Positions 1 through 9,449 of a DNA stretch of 48,937 nucleotides are shown in pieces. A program made the position numbers and the translations under genes. A model generated the notes under the pieces. The model ran no database searches and was not told the origin of the DNA. It was given only the letters and a program-made list of their open reading frames with translations. The DNA lies in contig BMUX01000034.1 in NCBI GenBank assembly GCA_014650415.1, positions 1-48,937 of the forward strand. Direction: 5' to 3'. This DNA is from Streptomyces spiroverticillatus (GTDB lineage: Bacteria; Actinomycetota; Actinomycetes; Streptomycetales; Streptomycetaceae). Numbering within the stretch: the first letter of the stretch is position 1; the number at the start of each line of letters is the position of its first letter.

Positions 1-39
1 AGATCAGCAAGGGCTGACGCCTTCTTCAGAGGCACGAGA

Positions 40-92
40 GGTACGGGAGCGGGGCCGCGCGGAATCATTCCGCGCGGCCCCGCTCCCGTACC
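40..92. terminator. Perfect 25-bp inverted repeat, bidirectional terminator
   Basis: Positions 40-64 and 68-92 are exact reverse complements around a 3-base loop (TCA). The stem is very GC-rich and has no T tract, as is usual for Streptomyces terminators. It lies just past the stop of the response regulator on the minus strand and probably also ends transcription of a plus-strand gene lying left of the window. Confidence 0.85.
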
Positions 93-109
93 CCCCGGCC
101 CCTACTGCC

Positions 110-781
110 CTACTGCCCGCCGGGCCGCACCAGACCGCTCTCGTACGCGAACACCGCCGCCTGCACCCGGTCGCGCAGCCCCAGCTTCGTCAGGACATGG
201 CCCACATGCGTCTTGACGGTGGTCTCGCTCACGAACAGGTCCGCCGCGATCTCCGCGTTCGACAGACCGCGCGCCACCAGCTTCAGCACCTCCACCTCAC
301 GCTCGGTCAGCGTGTGCAGGGTGTCCGGCACCTCGTCCTCGCCCGACGGCAGATGATCCGCGTACTTGTCCAGCAGCCGGCGCGTGATGCTCGGCGCCAG
401 CATCGCCTCACCGGCGGCCACCACCCGGATCGCCTGCACCAGCTCGTGCGCCGGAGCGTCCTTCAGCAGGAACCCGCTGGCCCCCGCCTTGAGCGCCTCC
501 ACCACGTACTCGTCCAGGTCGAACGTCGTCAGCACCAGCACCTTCGCCGGACCGTCCCGCCCGGGGCCCGTGATCTGCCGGGTCGCCTCCACACCGTCCA
601 TCCGCGGCATCCGGATGTCCATCAGCACCACATCGGGCTGCAACGCCCGCACCTGATCGAGCGCCTGCAGACCGTCACCGGCCTCGCCGACGACCGCAAG
701 ATCCTGCTCGGCCTCCAGAATCATCCGGAAACCGGTGCGCAGCAGAGGCTGGTCGTCGACCAGTAGGACGCGGATAGCCAC
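110..781 (-). CDS. NarL/FixJ-family two-component response regulator
   Basis: A 223-residue DNA-binding response regulator. The N-terminal receiver domain has the acidic pair D9/D10, the phospho-acceptor D55 in LMDIRMP, the T85/T86 switch region and K107 in FLLKDAPA. The C-terminal LuxR-type helix-turn-helix spans about residues 158-220 (LTEREVEVLKLVARGLSN, then SETTVKTHVGHV). The start is GTG at 781 because a GAAGGAG ribosome site sits five bases upstream; a longer open frame reaches 1045 but its extra residues are low-complexity Arg/Gly/Pro. No histidine kinase lies on the right side, so the partner is either left of the window or elsewhere. The target genes cannot be told from the sequence. 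Confidence 0.93.
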   Translation of the reverse strand: MAIRVLLVDDQPLLRTGFRMILEAEQDLAVVGEAGDGLQALDQVRALQPDVVLMDIRMPRMDGVEATRQITGPGRDGPAKVLVLTTFDLDEYVVEALKAGASGFLLKDAPAHELVQAIRVVAAGEAMLAPSITRRLLDKYADHLPSGEDEVPDTLHTLTEREVEVLKLVARGLSNAEIAADLFVSETTVKTHVGHVLTKLGLRDRVQAAVFAYESGLVRPGGQ

Positions 782-875
782 AGGTACTCCTTCGCTAGAC
801 GCGCCCCATTCTGCCCTGTGGCCCGCCGGTGCTGTGCGGGGAGTGGATGGGTCTCGGTCCCGTGCGGGGGAGTGG

Positions 876-904
876 GTGGCTGGTCGCGCAGTTCCCCGCA
901 CCCC
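876..904 (-). repeat. Dispersed intergenic repeat, copy 1
   Basis: Read on the minus strand, this 29-base stretch matches copies at 37388-37416 and 42546-42574 at all but one or two positions. The core is GCGGGGAACTGCGCG followed by CCAGCCAC. All three copies are intergenic and near the 3' ends of genes. The remainder of the 782-1063 gap is GC-rich and holds a strong C-run/G-run palindrome around 959-1010, with no believable gene. Confidence 0.75.
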
Positions 905-1063
905 TGGATGGTGCCCTCCGGGCAGCCATCCCCCCGCCCGCTTCCGCCGCCGTCCCCTTGGGCGGCGGGGCCGCCCCCCCCGGGGGGGCAAGGGGGCGGC
1001 CCGCCCGATCCGGGCCCATCCCGGTTCCGCCCCTGCTGCACCCACCCCGGTACCGGCCGCCCC

Positions 1064-1921
<858 letters not shown>

Positions 1922-1928
1922 GACTCAG

Positions 1929-1934
1929 ACCCTA
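1929..1934 (-). promoter_or_regulatory. TAGGGT -10 box of a probable leaderless promoter
   Basis: On the minus strand TAGGGT ends seven bases before the ATG of the RecB-family nuclease, and no Shine-Dalgarno sequence is present between them. The spacing fits transcription starting at or next to the A of the start codon. No convincing -35 element was seen. Confidence 0.5.
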
Positions 1935-2116
1935 CGACCCACCACTGACAACGCCCGCCTACCATCGACGGCAGACCCACCCGCACTGCATGATCGGGGC
2001 AATGCCCCGCACAACGGCACCAGGGCGACACAGGCTTCAACAAAGATTTACCCGAACCGCAGCACGACGGCAGACACAGCACCACCGACGAGACGCAAGC
2101 CCAATGAAGGGGACCC

Positions 2117-3394
2117 GTGGAAGAGCGCGACGAGAGCGGCGACAGCGCACGCCCCCAATCCGGCACGGACGACACCCGCACCACCGGCACGGACAACGCC
2201 CCCACCCCCAAGGACACGCAGACCCCCGCCGAACGCCCCGGCAACCCCGGCGGCGGCATCCTCATGGGCCGCCCCTTCGGCGTACCTGTCTACGTCGCCC
2301 CCAGCTGGTTCCTCGTCGCCGCCCTCATCACCTGGGTCTTCGGCGGCCAGCTCGACCTCGTCCTGCCCGAGCTCGGCGCCGCCCGCTACCTCGTCTCCCT
2401 CTTCTTCGCCGTCGCCTTCTACGCCTCCGTACTCGTCCACGAACTCGCCCACACCGTCGCCGCCCTCCGCTTCAAACTCCCCGTACGGCGCATCCAGCTC
2501 CAGTTCTTCGGCGGCGTCTCCGAAATCGAGAAGGAGACCGAGACCCCCGGCCGCGAATTCGTCCTCGCCTTCGTCGGCCCCCTCCTCTCCCTCGCCCTCG
2601 CCGGCGTCTTCTACTGGGCCATGGACCTCGTCGAAGCAGGCACCGTCCCCGGCGTCCTCCTCGCCGGACTGATGATCTCCAACCTCATCGTCGCCGCCTT
2701 CAACCTCCTGCCCGGCCTCCCGCTCGACGGCGGACGCATGCTCCGCGCCGTCGTCTGGAAGATCACCGGCAACCCCATGACCGGCACCGTCGCCGCCGCC
2801 TGGGTCGGCCGCGCCCTCGCCGTCGCCGTCCTCATCGGCCTCCCCCTCCTCACCCACACCGGAGCCCTCGGCAACAAAACGCAGGACATCACCGGCATGG
2901 ACACCGTCCTCGACGCACTCCTCGCCGCCATCCTCGCCGCCATCATCTGGACCGGCGCCGGAAACAGCCTCCGCATGGCCCGCCTGCGCCAGCACCTTCC
3001 CGACCTCCGCGCCCGCACCCTCACCCGCCGCGCCGTCCCCGTCGAATCCGCCACCCCCCTCTCCGAAGCCCTCCGCCGCGCCAACGAAGCAGGCGCCCGC
3101 GCCCTCGTCGTCGTCGACGGCCACGGCACCCCCACCGCCGTCGTCCGCGAAACCGCCATCGGCAACGTCCCCGAACACCGACGCCCCTGGGTCGCCGTCA
3201 GCGGCCTCGCCGCCGACCTCACCGACGACATGCGCATCCCCGCCGAACTCGCCGGCGAAGCCCTCCTCGACCGCCTCCGCGCCGCCCCCGCCACCGAATA
3301 CCTCGTCGTCGAGGAAACCGGCGAGATCTACGGAGTCCTCTCCACCGCCGACGTCGAGCGCGCCTTCGTCAAAGCCATGGCCCGCCCCCGCTAG
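2117..3394 (+). CDS. M50 site-2 protease family membrane metalloprotease with CBS domains
   Basis: A 425-residue integral membrane zinc protease, with the zinc-binding HELAH at 108-112 and the second-ligand motif NLLPGLPLDGG at about 196-206 (D204). Hydrophobic segments lie at about 58-78, 90-110, 148-170, 178-198 and 245-290. About 45 polar N-terminal residues precede the first one. The C-terminal part, about 300-420, resembles a CBS pair, which in this family often binds adenine nucleotides. The family cleaves membrane-anchored regulators such as anti-sigma factors. The start is GTG at 2117 with AGGGGA five bases upstream. It may be co-transcribed with trmI downstream, although trmI appears to have its own promoter. 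The substrate is unknown. Confidence 0.9.
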   Translation: MEERDESGDSARPQSGTDDTRTTGTDNAPTPKDTQTPAERPGNPGGGILMGRPFGVPVYVAPSWFLVAALITWVFGGQLDLVLPELGAARYLVSLFFAVAFYASVLVHELAHTVAALRFKLPVRRIQLQFFGGVSEIEKETETPGREFVLAFVGPLLSLALAGVFYWAMDLVEAGTVPGVLLAGLMISNLIVAAFNLLPGLPLDGGRMLRAVVWKITGNPMTGTVAAAWVGRALAVAVLIGLPLLTHTGALGNKTQDITGMDTVLDALLAAILAAIIWTGAGNSLRMARLRQHLPDLRARTLTRRAVPVESATPLSEALRRANEAGARALVVVDGHGTPTAVVRETAIGNVPEHRRPWVAVSGLAADLTDDMRIPAELAGEALLDRLRAAPATEYLVVEETGEIYGVLSTADVERAFVKAMARPR

Positions 3395-3441
3395 AGCCCC
3401 CACCGACCACAGGCGCGGCGAGAAGGCATCCAAACAGCCGG

Positions 3442-3447
3442 TAGGCT
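3442..3447 (+). promoter_or_regulatory. TAGGCT -10 box, probable leaderless promoter of trmI
   Basis: TAGGCT is followed by exactly six bases and then the trmI ATG at 3454. No ribosome-binding site fits between, so translation is probably leaderless. Confidence 0.55.
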
Positions 3448-3453
3448 GGTCAC

Positions 3454-4365
3454 ATGTCCGAACCGACCGGTGCCGCCCGCCGACGCGGGCCCTTCAAGGT
3501 CGGGGACCAGGTCCAGCTGACTGACCCCAAGGGCCGCCACTACACGTTCACGCTCGAAGCCGGGAAGCAGTTCCACACCCACAAGGGTGCCTTCTCGCAC
3601 GACGAGCTGATCGGGGCGTCCGAGGGCAGTGTTGTCCGTACCACGGGGAACGTCGCCTACCTGGCGCTCCGCCCCCTGCTCCCCGACTACGTCCTGTCCA
3701 TGCCCCGCGGCGCAGCCGTGGTCTACCCCAAGGACGCGGGGCAGATCCTGGCCTTCGCCGACATCTTCGCCGGCGCCCGCGTCGTCGAAGCGGGCGTAGG
3801 ATCCGGGGCCCTCAGCGCCTTCCTGCTGCGCGCCATCGGCGACCACGGCATGCTGCACTCCTACGAGCGCCGCGAAGACTTCGCCGACATCGCCAAGGGC
3901 AACGTCGAGCGCTACTTCGGCGGCCCCCACCCCGCATGGACCCTCACCGTCGGCGACCTCCAGGACAACCTCTCCGACACCGAGGTCGACCGCGTCGTCC
4001 TCGACATGCTCGCCCCCTGGGAAACCCTCGAAGCCGTCTCCAAGGCGCTCGTACCCGGCGGCATCCTCTGCGCCTACGTCGCCACCACCACCCAGCTCGC
4101 CCGGACCGTCGAGTCCATCCGCGAGATCGGCTGCTTCGCCGAACCCCAGCCGTGGGAATCCATGGTCCGCAACTGGCACGTCGAAGGCCTCGCCGTCCGC
4201 CCGGACCACCGCATGATCGGCCACACCGGCTTCCTCGTCACCGCCCGGCGCCTCGCCGACGGCGTCGAGCCCCCCATGCGCCGCCGCCGCCCCTCCAAGG
4301 GCGCCTACGGCGACGACTACGAAGGCCCCAACAAGGAGCGCGGCTCCAACGAGGCCCAGGGCTGA
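3454..4365 (+). CDS. trmI: tRNA (adenine58-N1)-methyltransferase TrmI
   Basis: A 303-residue class I SAM-dependent methyltransferase that makes m1A58 in the T-loop of tRNAs. The small N-terminal domain (about 1-85) is followed by the family signature YPKDAGQIL (91-99). SAM motif I is EAGVGSGAL (112-120) and the catalytic-region DMLAPWE starts at D184. The length matches the actinobacterial homologue (Rv2118c type), which is also found near the ARC/Mpa gene. A positively charged tail (RRRRPSKG) could contact RNA. The start is the only sensible ATG, and it sits immediately behind a TAGGCT box. A strong terminator follows the gene. Confidence 0.95.
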   Translation: MSEPTGAARRRGPFKVGDQVQLTDPKGRHYTFTLEAGKQFHTHKGAFSHDELIGASEGSVVRTTGNVAYLALRPLLPDYVLSMPRGAAVVYPKDAGQILAFADIFAGARVVEAGVGSGALSAFLLRAIGDHGMLHSYERREDFADIAKGNVERYFGGPHPAWTLTVGDLQDNLSDTEVDRVVLDMLAPWETLEAVSKALVPGGILCAYVATTTQLARTVESIREIGCFAEPQPWESMVRNWHVEGLAVRPDHRMIGHTGFLVTARRLADGVEPPMRRRRPSKGAYGDDYEGPNKERGSNEAQG

Positions 4366-4406
4366 ACCCAGGGCCCCGCCCCACAGGCAGCCCGCCCCAA
4401 CAGACC

Positions 4407-4456
4407 GGCGCCGCCGTCCAGTTCCCGGACCGACACGAGAACTGGACGGCGGCGCC
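4407..4456 (+). terminator. Terminator after trmI
   Basis: 4407-4424 and 4439-4456 are a perfect 18-bp inverted repeat with a 14-base loop, followed by TCTTCGTT. Confidence 0.88.
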
Positions 4457-4607
4457 TCTTCGTTGCCACCCCATGCCCCTGTTGACCCGTTCTTTGTACG
4501 AAGCCCCGCCCCCCGGCGTTCCCACCCCCGCCCCCGTGTGGCACGATTCCGGCACCCCTCCCGTCGCCGGCGCCCCTCCCGGCACAGCCCCACAGGAGAC
4601 ACCCCGC

Positions 4608-5174
4608 GTGCACAACACCGCGCTCCCGGACCTCGCACACACCCGGCCCCGCGCGATGCACTGGCTCGCCACCGCCGCCGCCACCGCCGCCGTCGTAGCC
4701 CTCGCCGGACTCCTCCAGCCCACCGCCGCCACCGCCTCCCAAACGGCACGCGGAAACGCCCCCCAGGCACCGGCACAGGCCCGCCCCGCCCCCGACCCGG
4801 CCACCGCCGCCTACCCGCTGAAATGCCACGCCGGAAAGCCCGTCGTCGTACACAAGGCGACCGGCGACCTCGACGGCGACAGCAACCCCGAAACCGTCGC
4901 CGCCGTCCGCTGCGACAGCGGCATAGGCACCCCACCCACCGGCATCTACGTCCTCACCGGACCCGGCCGCGTCGTCGCCACCCTCCTCGACCCCGCCGAC
5001 CAGCAGAACACCACCCGGCTCACCATCACCGGCAGAACCGTCACCGCGACCCTCCTCGGCTACTCCTCCGAAGCCGTCGCCCGCTGCTGCCCCGACACCA
5101 AGCAGCGCACCACATGGCAGTGGCGGAACGGAAAATTCCTCCGCTCCGCCACCACCGACGCCCAAAGCGTCTGA
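4608..5174 (+). CDS. Small secreted protein with calcium-loop-like motif, function unknown
   Basis: A 188-residue exported protein. After a basic N-region the hydrophobic stretch at about 19-40 ends in an Ala-rich cleavage region (TAATA, then S44), a Sec-type signal peptide. The mature part has an Ala/Pro linker followed by a single globular region of about 115 residues. The segment TGDLDGDSNPETV resembles the D-x-D-G-D calcium loops of FG-GAP/VCBS-type repeats. Cysteines occur in LKCHAG, VRCDSG and RCCPD and could form disulfides. The start is GTG at 4608 with AGGAGA ten bases upstream. I do not recognise a specific family. It is alone between a terminator and a convergent ferredoxin gene. 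Confidence 0.75.
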   Translation: MHNTALPDLAHTRPRAMHWLATAAATAAVVALAGLLQPTAATASQTARGNAPQAPAQARPAPDPATAAYPLKCHAGKPVVVHKATGDLDGDSNPETVAAVRCDSGIGTPPTGIYVLTGPGRVVATLLDPADQQNTTRLTITGRTVTATLLGYSSEAVARCCPDTKQRTTWQWRNGKFLRSATTDAQSV

Positions 5175-5209
5175 CCGACCCGGCCGACCCCGAGGGCCGG
5201 CCGCCACGC

Positions 5210-5530
5210 CTACTCGGCGTCCGGCCCGTACACCTCGACCCTGTCCGAAACCCGACGCACATGAATGCAGTCGCCCGGGCACTCCTTCGCCGAGTCCACG
5301 ACATCGTTCAGCAGCGTCAGCGGAACCGGCGTCGTCGCACCGGGCGACTGCAGCAACTCATCGTCACCACTCTTCACATACGCCAGACCGTCGATGTCGA
5401 GTTCGAAGACCTCCGGCGCGTACTGCGCACAGATCCCGTCGCCGGTGCAGAGGTCCTGATCGATCCACACCTCGAGAGGGTCGCCGACCTGGGCGCCGTC
5501 CGCGGTGGGAGCCTCTTCCTGCACGGTCAT
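5210..5530 (-). CDS. Small ferredoxin (3Fe-4S/4Fe-4S type)
   Basis: A 106-residue ferredoxin. Cluster ligands are C28 and C34 in the LCTGDGIC motif and C84 and C88 in ECPGDCI. The C-x5-C spacing with a Gly between is usual for actinobacterial ferredoxins that serve P450s, which carry 3Fe-4S clusters. An acidic insertion (about 52-78) separates the two halves. The start is ATG at 5530 with AGGAG close upstream; an upstream GTG would add about a dozen residues. It is divergent from arc, and a gene of this kind commonly sits there in Streptomyces. There is no P450 or reductase nearby, so the partner is unknown. Confidence 0.88.
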   Translation of the reverse strand: MTVQEEAPTADGAQVGDPLEVWIDQDLCTGDGICAQYAPEVFELDIDGLAYVKSGDDELLQSPGATTPVPLTLLNDVVDSAKECPGDCIHVRRVSDRVEVYGPDAE

Positions 5531-5728
5531 ATCTCCTGCCGTTTCCTGCGCGGTATGCACCAATTGAAGCCAGCCCTGACGGGTGTTGAACACTTCGAAG
5601 ATACAACCGCCCGCTTTCCGATGTTGCTGGGTGGGTATCCCCCCACTGTGAGGGAGTACGCAAGGGTGAAGATCAGACACTCCACGATCCTGTTTGTGAT
5701 CTAGGGGTTTCAACCAGCACCCACCCAG

Positions 5729-5734
5729 GTAGGG
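5729..5734 (+). promoter_or_regulatory. TAGGGT -10 box upstream of arc
   Basis: TAGGGT sits about 40 bases upstream of the arc GTG start, in the 243-base region divergent from the ferredoxin gene. No clear -35 hexamer is present. It is of the same TAGGNT class as other boxes in this window. Confidence 0.45.
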
Positions 5735-5773
5735 TCAGGAAGCGTCCAGCTCCCCTTGGAGGAGGTGAGGACC

Positions 5774-7540
5774 GTGGCAGCCCACGACGACGACATCAAC
5801 CGCGGCATCCGGCCCGCGCGAGGGTCCGAGGACCCCGCCGGACAGGTTGCCTATCTAGAGCAGGAAATCGCCGTCCTGCGACGCAAGCTCGCCGACTCTC
5901 CGCGTCACACGAGGATTCTCGAAGAGCGGATCGTCGAGCTGCAGACCAACCTGGCAGGCGTGTCCGCCCAGAACGAGCGGCTCGCCAACACACTCCGCGA
6001 GGCCCGCGACCAGATCGTGGCCCTCAAGGAAGAAGTGGACCGGCTCGCACAGCCGCCGGCCGGCTTCGGAGTGTTCCTGGAAGCCAACGAGGACGGCACG
6101 GCCGACATCTTCACCGGCGGGCGCAAGCTCCGGGTGAACGTCAGCCCCAGCGTCGAGCTCGACGAGCTCCGACGCGGCCAGGAAGTCATGCTCAACGAAG
6201 CACTCAACGTGGTCGAAGCCATGGAGTTCGAGCGCGCCGGGGACATCGTCACCCTCAAGGAAATCCTCGAGGACGGCGAACGCGCCCTGGTCACCGGGCA
6301 CACCGACGAGGAACGGGTGGTCAGGCTCGCCGAGCCGCTGCTGGACGTCACCATCCGCCCCGGCGACGCCCTGCTCCTCGAACCCCGATCCGGCTACGTC
6401 TACGAAGTCATCCCCAAGAGCGAGGTCGAAGAACTCGTCCTCGAAGAGGTCCCCGACGTCGACTACGACAAGATCGGCGGCCTGGGCAACCAGATCGAAC
6501 TGATCCGGGACGCCGTCGAGCTCCCCTACCTCTACCCCGACCTCTTCAAGGAGCACGAACTGCGGCCACCGAAGGGCATCCTGCTCTACGGCCCGCCCGG
6601 CTGCGGCAAGACCCTCATCGCCAAGGCCGTCGCCAACTCCCTGGCCAAAAAGGTCGCCGAAGTCACCGGCCAGCCCCAGGGGAAGTCCTACTTCCTCAAC
6701 ATCAAGGGCCCCGAACTCCTCAACAAGTACGTCGGCGAGACCGAGCGCCACATCCGGCTCGTCTTCCAACGTGCCCGCGAAAAGGCCAGCGAAGGAACCC
6801 CCGTCATCGTCTTCTTCGACGAGATGGAATCCCTCTTCCGCACCCGCGGATCCGGCGTCAGCTCGGACGTGGAGAACACCATCGTCCCCCAGCTGCTCGC
6901 CGAGATCGACGGCGTGGAAGGCCTGGAGAACGTCATCGTCATCGGCGCCTCCAACCGCGAAGACATGATCGACCCCGCGATCCTGCGCCCCGGCCGCCTC
7001 GACGTCAAAATCAAGATCGAGCGCCCGGACGCCGAAGCCGCCAAGGACATCTTCGCCAAGTACCTCAAGGCGACGCTGCCCCTGCACGCCGACGACCTCA
7101 CGGAGCACACCGGCTCCAAGGAAGCCGCAGTGCACGGCATGATCCAGACAGTCGTCGAGCAGATGTACGCCGAAACCGAGGAAAACCGCTTCCTCGAAGT
7201 CACGTACGCCAACGGCGACAAGGAAGTCCTCTACTTCAAGGACTTCAACTCCGGCGCGATGATCCAGAACATCGTCGACCGGGCCAAGAAAATGGCGATC
7301 AAGGCCTTCCTCGACCACAACCAGAAGGGCCTGAGGATCGCACACCTCATCCAGGCCTGCGTGGACGAGTTCAAGGAGAACGAAGACCTGCCCAACACCA
7401 CCAACCCCGACGACTGGGCCCGCATCTCCGGCAAGAAGGGCGAGCGGATCGTCTTCATCCGCACCCTCGTCACCGGAAAGCAGGGCGCAGACACCGGACG
7501 CTCCATCGACACGGTGGCCAACACCGGTCAGTACCTGTAA
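5774..7540 (+). CDS. arc: Proteasome-associated AAA ATPase ARC/Mpa
   Basis: A 588-residue ring ATPase that recognises Pup, unfolds pupylated proteins and feeds them into the 20S core. Residues 20-95 are heptad-rich (VAYLEQEIAVLRRKL onward), the coiled coil that captures Pup. OB-type domains follow at about 95-235. The AAA domain has Walker A GPPGCGKT at 273-280 and Walker B FFDE at 347-350, with SNRED and RPGRLD as later AAA motifs. The C-terminus is GQYL, the tail with penultimate Tyr used to dock into and open the proteasome alpha ring. The start is GTG at 5774, because GGAGGAGGTGAGG directly precedes it; a TTG at 5756 lies inside that ribosome site. A terminator follows, so dop is transcribed separately. 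Confidence 0.97.
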   Translation: MAAHDDDINRGIRPARGSEDPAGQVAYLEQEIAVLRRKLADSPRHTRILEERIVELQTNLAGVSAQNERLANTLREARDQIVALKEEVDRLAQPPAGFGVFLEANEDGTADIFTGGRKLRVNVSPSVELDELRRGQEVMLNEALNVVEAMEFERAGDIVTLKEILEDGERALVTGHTDEERVVRLAEPLLDVTIRPGDALLLEPRSGYVYEVIPKSEVEELVLEEVPDVDYDKIGGLGNQIELIRDAVELPYLYPDLFKEHELRPPKGILLYGPPGCGKTLIAKAVANSLAKKVAEVTGQPQGKSYFLNIKGPELLNKYVGETERHIRLVFQRAREKASEGTPVIVFFDEMESLFRTRGSGVSSDVENTIVPQLLAEIDGVEGLENVIVIGASNREDMIDPAILRPGRLDVKIKIERPDAEAAKDIFAKYLKATLPLHADDLTEHTGSKEAAVHGMIQTVVEQMYAETEENRFLEVTYANGDKEVLYFKDFNSGAMIQNIVDRAKKMAIKAFLDHNQKGLRIAHLIQACVDEFKENEDLPNTTNPDDWARISGKKGERIVFIRTLVTGKQGADTGRSIDTVANTGQYL

Positions 7541-7550
7541 TACGCAACCC

Positions 7551-7592
7551 GGCTGCGGATGCCGGCGGACAACCCGCCCGGCATCCGCAGCC
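7551..7592 (+). terminator. Terminator after arc
   Basis: 7551-7565 and 7578-7592 form a perfect 15-bp stem beginning eleven bases after the arc stop codon. Confidence 0.87.
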
Positions 7593-7688
7593 GACGCATT
7601 CCCCCACCGCTCCCACCGCTTCACCCCCATCCCGAAGCCATTGTGGAGCAAACCCGCAATCGATCTCCCCACCAGCGCAAAGGCGTTC

Positions 7689-7694
7689 TAGGCT
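7689..7694 (+). promoter_or_regulatory. TAGGCT -10 box upstream of dop
   Basis: TAGGCT lies about 120 bases upstream of the dop ATG and downstream of the arc terminator, so dop probably has its own promoter and an untranslated leader of roughly 110 bases. The leader has no clear hairpin beyond GC-rich stretches. Confidence 0.45.
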
Positions 7695-7813
7695 CTTCCG
7701 TACCGCCACCGCCGGTCGCACAGTGCGGGGACGGACACCGCACACGCACCCGAGAACCAGCGGTACTTGAGCACCGCCCCAGGACGGGGGCGGCGCCGGG
7801 CAAGGAGGGCCGC

Positions 7814-9325
7814 ATGACCGTACGTCGAGTAATGGGCATCGAGACGGAATACGGAATCTCCGTCCCCGGCCACCCCAACGCCAATGCCATGCTCACCTCG
7901 TCCCAGATCGTCAACGCCTACGCGGCCGCGATGCACCGGGCGCGCCGCGCCCGCTGGGACTTCGAAGAAGAGAACCCCCTGCGCGACGCCCGAGGCTTCG
8001 ACCTCGCCCGCGAAGCCGCAGACTCCAGCCAGCTCACCGACGAGGACATCGGCCTCGCCAACGTCATCCTGACCAACGGCGCCCGGCTCTACGTCGACCA
8101 CGCACACCCCGAGTACAGCTCCCCGGAAATCACCAACCCGATGGACGCCGTCCTCTGGGACAAGGCCGGCGAACGCATCATGGCCGAAGCCGCCGAACGC
8201 GCCGCCCAGCTCCCCGGCGCCCAGCCGATCCTGCTCTACAAGAACAACACCGACAACAAGGGCGCCTCCTACGGCACGCACGAGAACTACCTGATGAAGC
8301 GGGAGACCCCCTTCTCGGACATCGTGCGCCACCTCACCCCGTTCTTCGTCAGCCGCCAGGTCATCACCGGCGCAGGCCGCGTCGGCATCGGCCAGGACGG
8401 CCACGAACACGGCTTCCAGATCAGCCAGCGCGCCGACTACTTCGAGGTCGAGGTCGGCCTGGAGACCACCCTCAAGCGCCCCATCATCAACACCCGCGAC
8501 GAACCCCACTCCGACGCCGAGAAGTACCGCCGCCTCCACGTCATCATCGGCGACGCCAACCTGTCGGAGATCTCCACGTACCTCAAGCTCGGCACGACCG
8601 CACTGGTCCTGTCGATGATCGAGGACGGCTTCATCAACGTCGACCTCGCCGTCGACCAGCCCGTCCGCACCCTCCACCAGGTCTCCCACGACCCCGACCT
8701 CCAGCACCTGGTCACGCTGCGCAGCGGCCGGTCACTGACCGCCGTACAGCTCCAGATGGAGTACTTCGAGCTGGCCCGCAAGTACGTGGAGGAAAGGTTC
8801 GGGGCGGACGCCGACGACCAGACCAAGGACGTCCTCACTCGGTGGGAGGACGTGCTCAACCGTCTGGAGAACGACCCGATGAGCCTGTCCGGGGAACTGG
8901 ACTGGATCGCCAAGCGGGAGCTCCTGGAGGGCTACCGCCGGCGCGACAACCTCGACTGGGACGCGGCCAGGCTCCACCTGGTCGACCTCCAGTACGCGGA
9001 CGTACGACCCGACAAGGGCCTGTACAACCGCCTGGCGGCCCGGGGAAGGATGAAGCGGCTGCTGGACGAGAACGCGGTCGAGAGGGCCGAGACGAAGCCT
9101 CCGGAGGACACCAGGGCGTACTTCCGCGGCCGCTGCCTGGAGCAGTACGCGGACGACGTCGCCGCGGCCTCCTGGGACTCCGTCATCTTCGACCTCCCCG
9201 GCCGGGACTCCCTCCAGCGGGTCCCGACCCTGGAACCGCTCCGGGGCACGAGGAACCACGTCAAGGAGCTGCTGGACCGCTGCCGCACGGCGGACGAACT
9301 GGTCCGGGTGCTCTCGGGCGGCTGA
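7814..9325 (+). CDS. dop: Depupylase/Pup deamidase Dop
   Basis: A 503-residue carboxylate-amine-ligase-fold enzyme that removes Pup from substrates and, where Pup ends in Gln, deamidates it to Glu. The N-terminal MGIETEYGI carries the metal/nucleotide-binding glutamates shared with PafA and glutamine synthetase. The insertion after it (about residues 35-75, with the ARRARWDFEEENPLRDARGF segment) corresponds to the Dop-loop that PafA lacks. YVDHAHPEYSSPE, LLYKNNTDNKG and NTRDEPHSDAEKYRRLHVI are the shared catalytic-fold motifs. The start is ATG at 7814 with AAGGAGG seven bases upstream. Pup follows about 120 bases downstream. Confidence 0.96.
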   Translation: MTVRRVMGIETEYGISVPGHPNANAMLTSSQIVNAYAAAMHRARRARWDFEEENPLRDARGFDLAREAADSSQLTDEDIGLANVILTNGARLYVDHAHPEYSSPEITNPMDAVLWDKAGERIMAEAAERAAQLPGAQPILLYKNNTDNKGASYGTHENYLMKRETPFSDIVRHLTPFFVSRQVITGAGRVGIGQDGHEHGFQISQRADYFEVEVGLETTLKRPIINTRDEPHSDAEKYRRLHVIIGDANLSEISTYLKLGTTALVLSMIEDGFINVDLAVDQPVRTLHQVSHDPDLQHLVTLRSGRSLTAVQLQMEYFELARKYVEERFGADADDQTKDVLTRWEDVLNRLENDPMSLSGELDWIAKRELLEGYRRRDNLDWDAARLHLVDLQYADVRPDKGLYNRLAARGRMKRLLDENAVERAETKPPEDTRAYFRGRCLEQYADDVAAASWDSVIFDLPGRDSLQRVPTLEPLRGTRNHVKELLDRCRTADELVRVLSGG

Positions 9326-9377
9326 AATGCGGCCCAAGTGGGAATCAGACAAGTACGAGGCGAATGTCGGACCCGGG

Positions 9378-9383
9378 TTATAG
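9378..9383 (+). promoter_or_regulatory. TAGGGT-type -10 box upstream of pup
   Basis: A TATAGGGT stretch lies about 65 bases upstream of the pup ATG, between dop and pup. A small hairpin (CCGGT-taacc-ACCGG) follows at about 9399-9415, in what would be the leader. This suggests that pup and the genes after it can be transcribed independently of dop. Confidence 0.45.
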
Positions 9384-9449
9384 GGTCTGATCAAGGGTCC
9401 GGTTAACCACCGGAATCAAAAGCATCTAACCGAGCGGGGTGAGGTAGAG

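Noticed and set aside
1..17. An in-frame TGA at 15-17 on the plus strand that could be the end of a gene lying left of the window
   Set aside because: Only four codons are visible, too few to support a gene, though the terminator at 40-92 is consistent with one.
782..1063. Several long open frames on both strands of the gap after the response regulator
   Set aside because: They are low-complexity Arg/Pro/Gly translations over a repeat copy and a GC palindrome.
2151..2163. A CCAATCC match within the M50 protease gene
   Set aside because: It lies in coding sequence with no CCGAA 15-16 bases downstream; chance occurrence in GC-rich DNA.
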